A stretch of 64,000 nt of DNA, taken from positions 1 through 64,000 of the forward strand of contig NZ_SOAV01000001.1 of NCBI RefSeq assembly GCF_004364245.1. Direction: 5' to 3'. The notes below the pieces were generated by a model that was not told the origin of the DNA, searched no databases, and saw nothing but the letters and a program-made list of their open reading frames with translations. The translations under genes were made by a program, and so were the position numbers. Within the stretch, counting starts at the first letter, position 1. Each line of letters opens with the position of its first letter. This DNA is from Streptomyces sp. BK208. GTDB lineage: Bacteria; Actinomycetota; Actinomycetes; Streptomycetales; Streptomycetaceae. Of this stretch, positions 61,413 to 64,000 are shown one piece after another.

Positions 61413-62102
61413 GTGACTGAGCCCTCTTACCTGGCTGAGGTCCGGGAGTCGTACGACACCGTGGCCGACGCTTACGCCGCCCTCGTCAAGTCCCCAACAG
61501 AACTGGACCCGCTGTCACGCTCGATGCTGACCGCGTTCGCCGAACTCGTGCAGGCATCTGGCCAAGGACCGGTCGCAGACCTGGGCTGCGGCCCGGGCAA
61601 AGTGACGGCGCACCTCGCCGGGCTCGGGGTGTCACCGATCGGCATCGACGTGTCCCCCAGGATGATCGAGCTGGCGCGCACCGCTTTCCCGGACTTGCCC
61701 TTCTCCGTGGGATCCATCACCGCCCTGCCGTTCGCAGACGACGTGCTCGGCGGCATCCTGGCCTTCTACTCCATCCATCACACGCCCCCCGAGCTGCTGC
61801 CGCTCGTGTTCGCCGAGTTTCACCGCACCCTGGCACCCGGTGGTCGTCTTCTCCTCGTGAGCCATGTCGGTTCTGGTGAGCACCGTCGTCCTGAACAGGC
61901 CTACGGTGGCCTGCCCGTGTCCTTCGAGTCCTATCGCCTGCCTCCAGGCCGGCATGCGCGGATGCTGAACCTGGCCGGGTTCGCCGTCGACGCTCAACTG
62001 GTTCAGGAGCCCGACGAGAGCCTGACATGGAAGATCGCCAGCTTTCTTGCCCACAAGCCGACTGTCGACAGGCGCTCCCCGGGGGCCGAGTCGTTCAGCT
62101 GA
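61413..62102 (+). CDS. Class I SAM-dependent methyltransferase, probably leaderless
   Basis: The 229-residue protein has motif I VADLGCGPGKVTAHLAGLG, the acidic ribose-binding strand IGIDVSPRMIELAR and later HRTLAPGGRLLLVSHVG, typical of UbiE/type-11 methyltransferases acting on small molecules. The GTG lies directly behind a TAGATT at 61401-61406, which would put the transcription start at the GTG, and no Shine-Dalgarno is present, so the mRNA is probably leaderless. Its 3' end overlaps the convergent asnB gene by eight bases. Confidence 0.85.
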   Translation: MTEPSYLAEVRESYDTVADAYAALVKSPTELDPLSRSMLTAFAELVQASGQGPVADLGCGPGKVTAHLAGLGVSPIGIDVSPRMIELARTAFPDLPFSVGSITALPFADDVLGGILAFYSIHHTPPELLPLVFAEFHRTLAPGGRLLLVSHVGSGEHRRPEQAYGGLPVSFESYRLPPGRHARMLNLAGFAVDAQLVQEPDESLTWKIASFLAHKPTVDRRSPGAESFS

Positions 62103-63936
62103 CGACGATTTCCGGCTGGTAGAGGTCCAGCCACAGGGCGAGATCGAGGGCACGTTCCAGGCCGCGCCGGTCTGCCTGGCCGCTCATCGGCGCCTCCCGC
62201 TCGGCGGCTCGGCGCAGGCGGTCGGGGTCGACGAGGTCGAAGACGGGGTGGCCGCTACGGGCGAGCAGGTCCTTGGCCTGGTCCTGGAGGGCCGCCGCGT
62301 ACTTGGGATCCTGAGTGGACGGGTAAGGGCTCTTGACCCGGTCGTACACGGACTTCGGCAACACGTCCGCGGTCGCCTCGCGCAGCAGGGTCTTCTCCCG
62401 GCCGTCGAAGGACTTCAGCGCCCAGGGAGTGTTGTACACGTATTCGACGAGCCGGTGGTCGCAGAAGGGGACGCGGACCTCCAGGCCGACGGCCATGCTG
62501 GCGCGGTCCTTGCGGTCGAGCAGGATGCGTACGAAGCGGGTCAGGTGGAGGTGGCAGATCCGGCGCATCCGGTACTCGAAGTCGCTCTCGCCTTCCAGGC
62601 GCCGGATACCAGCCACGGCGTCGCGGTAACCCTCGGCCACGTACGCGGGCAGGTCCAGTTTCGCCGCCAGGTCAGGACGCAGCACGTCTGTGTCCTCCCC
62701 CATGTGGCGGCTCATCGACACCAGCCAGGGGAAGGTGTCGGCACGGCGTGCTTCCTCGTCGAAGAACTGCAGGTAGCCGCCGAAGACCTCGTCGGCGGAC
62801 TCGCCGGACAGGGCCACGGTGGAGTGGTCGCGGATCGACCGGAAGAGCAGGTACAAGGAGGCGTCCATGTCGCCGAGGCCGGCCGGCAGGTCCCGGGCGC
62901 GGATGACCCTGGCGCGGATCTCGGGGTCGGCGAGGGCCTGGGCGTCCAGGACGATGTCCTGGTGGTCGGTGCCCGAGGCGCGAGCGACGTCATGGACGAA
63001 GGGAGTGTCGGGGGTGCCCCGGAGTTCGTCGGCGATGAAGTTCTCGGTCTGGCCCGCGAAGTCCACGGCGAAACTGCGTACCTTCTCGCCGTGTTCGCCC
63101 AGCTGCCGGGCTGCGAGCGCGGTCATCGCGGATGAGTCCAGTCCGCCGGAGAGCAGGGTGCAACGGGGCACGTCGGCGACGAGCTGACGGCGCACGATGT
63201 CGTCGAGGAGCGAGCGGACGTGTGCGACGGTGGCGTCCCTGCCGTCCGTGTGCGGACGGGTCTCCAACTCCCAGTAGCGGCGCTGGTGCACGCCCGAGTG
63301 GTCGACCGTGACGACGGTGCCCGGTTCGACCTCGCGCATGCCGTCCCAGACGGCGTGACCGGGTGTCTTGATCATGGTGAAGAGTTCCCGAAGCCCGTCG
63401 AGCCGGACCCGTCGGCGGGCCAGTGGATTGGCGAGGATCGCCTTGGGCTCGGAGCCGAACAGGACGCCGTCCGCCGTCGGGTGGTAGTAGAACGGCTTGA
63501 TGCCCATGCGGTCGCGGACCATGACGAGCTTGTTCTCGCGACCGTCCCAGAGGGCGAAGGCGTACATGCCGTTCAGACGCTCGGGAAGGGTGTCACCCCA
63601 TTCGAGGTAGCCGCGCAGCACGACCTCGGTGTCGGAGTCGGTGGCGAACCGGTGCCCGTGGTCCGTGAGTTCACGGCGGAGCTCGGTGAAGTTGTACGTC
63701 TCTCCCGAGTAGACGAGCGCCACCGTGCCGTGGGGGGTGTCGACGCTCATCGGTTGCCGGCCGCCGGGCAGGTCGATGATGGCGAGCCTGCGGTGGCCGA
63801 GCGCGGCGGGCCCCTGCGCCCAGACGCCACGGTCGTCGGGTCCGCGACAGGCCATCGTCTCGGTCATCGCGTCCAGCGCCGCTTTCTCGGAGCCGAGATC
63901 GCGGTCGAAGGAGACCCAGCCGGTGATGCCGCACAT
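62095..63936 (-). CDS. asnB: Asparagine synthetase (glutamine-hydrolysing)
   Basis: The 613-residue protein makes asparagine from aspartate, glutamine and ATP. After Met removal the N-terminal Cys of CGITGWV is the glutaminase nucleophile; RGPDDRG and SGETYNFTELR complete the N-terminal amidotransferase half. The ATP-pyrophosphatase half has the PP-loop SGGLDSS (263-269) and the later SGESADEVFGGY and RKDRASMAVGLEVRVPF. The start at 63936 was chosen because Cys must be residue 2 and GGAGG lies six bases upstream. It is tail to tail with the methyltransferase gene. Length matches the actinobacterial AsnB group. Confidence 0.95.
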   Translation of the reverse strand: MCGITGWVSFDRDLGSEKAALDAMTETMACRGPDDRGVWAQGPAALGHRRLAIIDLPGGRQPMSVDTPHGTVALVYSGETYNFTELRRELTDHGHRFATDSDTEVVLRGYLEWGDTLPERLNGMYAFALWDGRENKLVMVRDRMGIKPFYYHPTADGVLFGSEPKAILANPLARRRVRLDGLRELFTMIKTPGHAVWDGMREVEPGTVVTVDHSGVHQRRYWELETRPHTDGRDATVAHVRSLLDDIVRRQLVADVPRCTLLSGGLDSSAMTALAARQLGEHGEKVRSFAVDFAGQTENFIADELRGTPDTPFVHDVARASGTDHQDIVLDAQALADPEIRARVIRARDLPAGLGDMDASLYLLFRSIRDHSTVALSGESADEVFGGYLQFFDEEARRADTFPWLVSMSRHMGEDTDVLRPDLAAKLDLPAYVAEGYRDAVAGIRRLEGESDFEYRMRRICHLHLTRFVRILLDRKDRASMAVGLEVRVPFCDHRLVEYVYNTPWALKSFDGREKTLLREATADVLPKSVYDRVKSPYPSTQDPKYAAALQDQAKDLLARSGHPVFDLVDPDRLRRAAEREAPMSGQADRRGLERALDLALWLDLYQPEIVVS

Positions 63937-64000
63937 ACGCAACCTCCTGCGTCCTGCCCGCCAGGCGACCCTGCCCGACCAGCCGTTTCGCGACTGCGAG

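Noticed and set aside
1..64000. tRNA, rRNA, CRISPR arrays, intact IS elements and attachment sites
   Set aside because: None was recognised by eye; a covariance-model tRNA scan and a repeat search would be needed to exclude cryptic cases.

Overview
The window is high-GC DNA with actinobacterial codon usage, Streptomyces-type gene families (YVTN propeller, CsbD, GPP34, I36, MmyB-type XRE, septum-formation lipoprotein), in-frame TTA codons and many GTG starts with ATGA/GTGA overlaps. The most likely source is a Streptomyces chromosome, probably an arm or accessory region, because transposase remnants and broken genes are frequent. The first ~130 bases are runs of G and C and look like a poor contig end rather than biology.

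Region 1 (1-15.3 kb) is mixed accessory DNA. It holds IS5 and IS3 transposase remnants, a QorB-like reductase, an AraC regulator beside a deleted NmrA-type gene, an NAD(P)H:quinone-type flavoprotein, a DJ-1/PfpI fragment, a decayed GntR coupled to a family 2 glycosyltransferase, a secreted YVTN/DUF11 propeller, an SDR with a SnoaL-like protein, LtrA coupled to a LysR regulator, a GNAT with two TTA codons, an SRPBCC protein and a DUF4097 lipoprotein. Region 2 (15.4-20.4 kb) is a 1145-residue RHS/YD-repeat protein, divergent from a secreted I36-type protein, followed by CsbD and HEAT-repeat proteins.

Region 3 (20.4-41.4 kb) is the centrepiece, an organosulfur assimilation island. A first operon on the minus strand encodes SfnG, a DszC-like flavin monooxygenase, an SsuE-like FMN reductase, an SfnB-like monooxygenase and SsuD; a LysR regulator is divergent. 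A second minus-strand block encodes a shrunken luciferase-like (LLM) gene, a GNAT acetyltransferase, a polar amino-acid type ABC transporter with two binding proteins, and four intact LLM monooxygenases. A second permease and an FAD/NAD(P)-binding enzyme run divergently. The parts (GNAT, two binding proteins, two permeases, one ATPase, CmoO-like and CmoJ-like oxygenases) resemble the Bacillus subtilis ytmI/tcyJKLMN/cmo set for salvage of S-substituted cysteines. Three short leader-peptide ORFs carry the motif RRxH[VI]D[FL] followed by cysteine codons, each directly behind a promoter-like element and ahead of a hairpin. Two precede the two operons; the third is an orphan at the right edge of the island, where a decayed XRE/MmyB gene now follows. 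They point to cysteine-responsive attenuation.

Region 4 (41.4-64 kb) carries the XRE/MmyB remnant, a GPP34 protein, a ClpC-like AAA+ ATPase that appears to lack the ClpP-docking loop, an alpha/beta hydrolase, an M20 amidohydrolase/MFS pair divergent from a double-domain Lrp/AsnC regulator, a GAF-SpoIIE phosphatase, a DHA2-type drug exporter, lipoproteins, a cupin, an in-frame fusion of an FAD-monooxygenase fragment with an LtrA fragment, two more GNATs, a probable leaderless methyltransferase, and asparagine synthetase AsnB, which overlaps the methyltransferase tail to tail. No tRNA, rRNA, CRISPR array or intact insertion sequence was seen.
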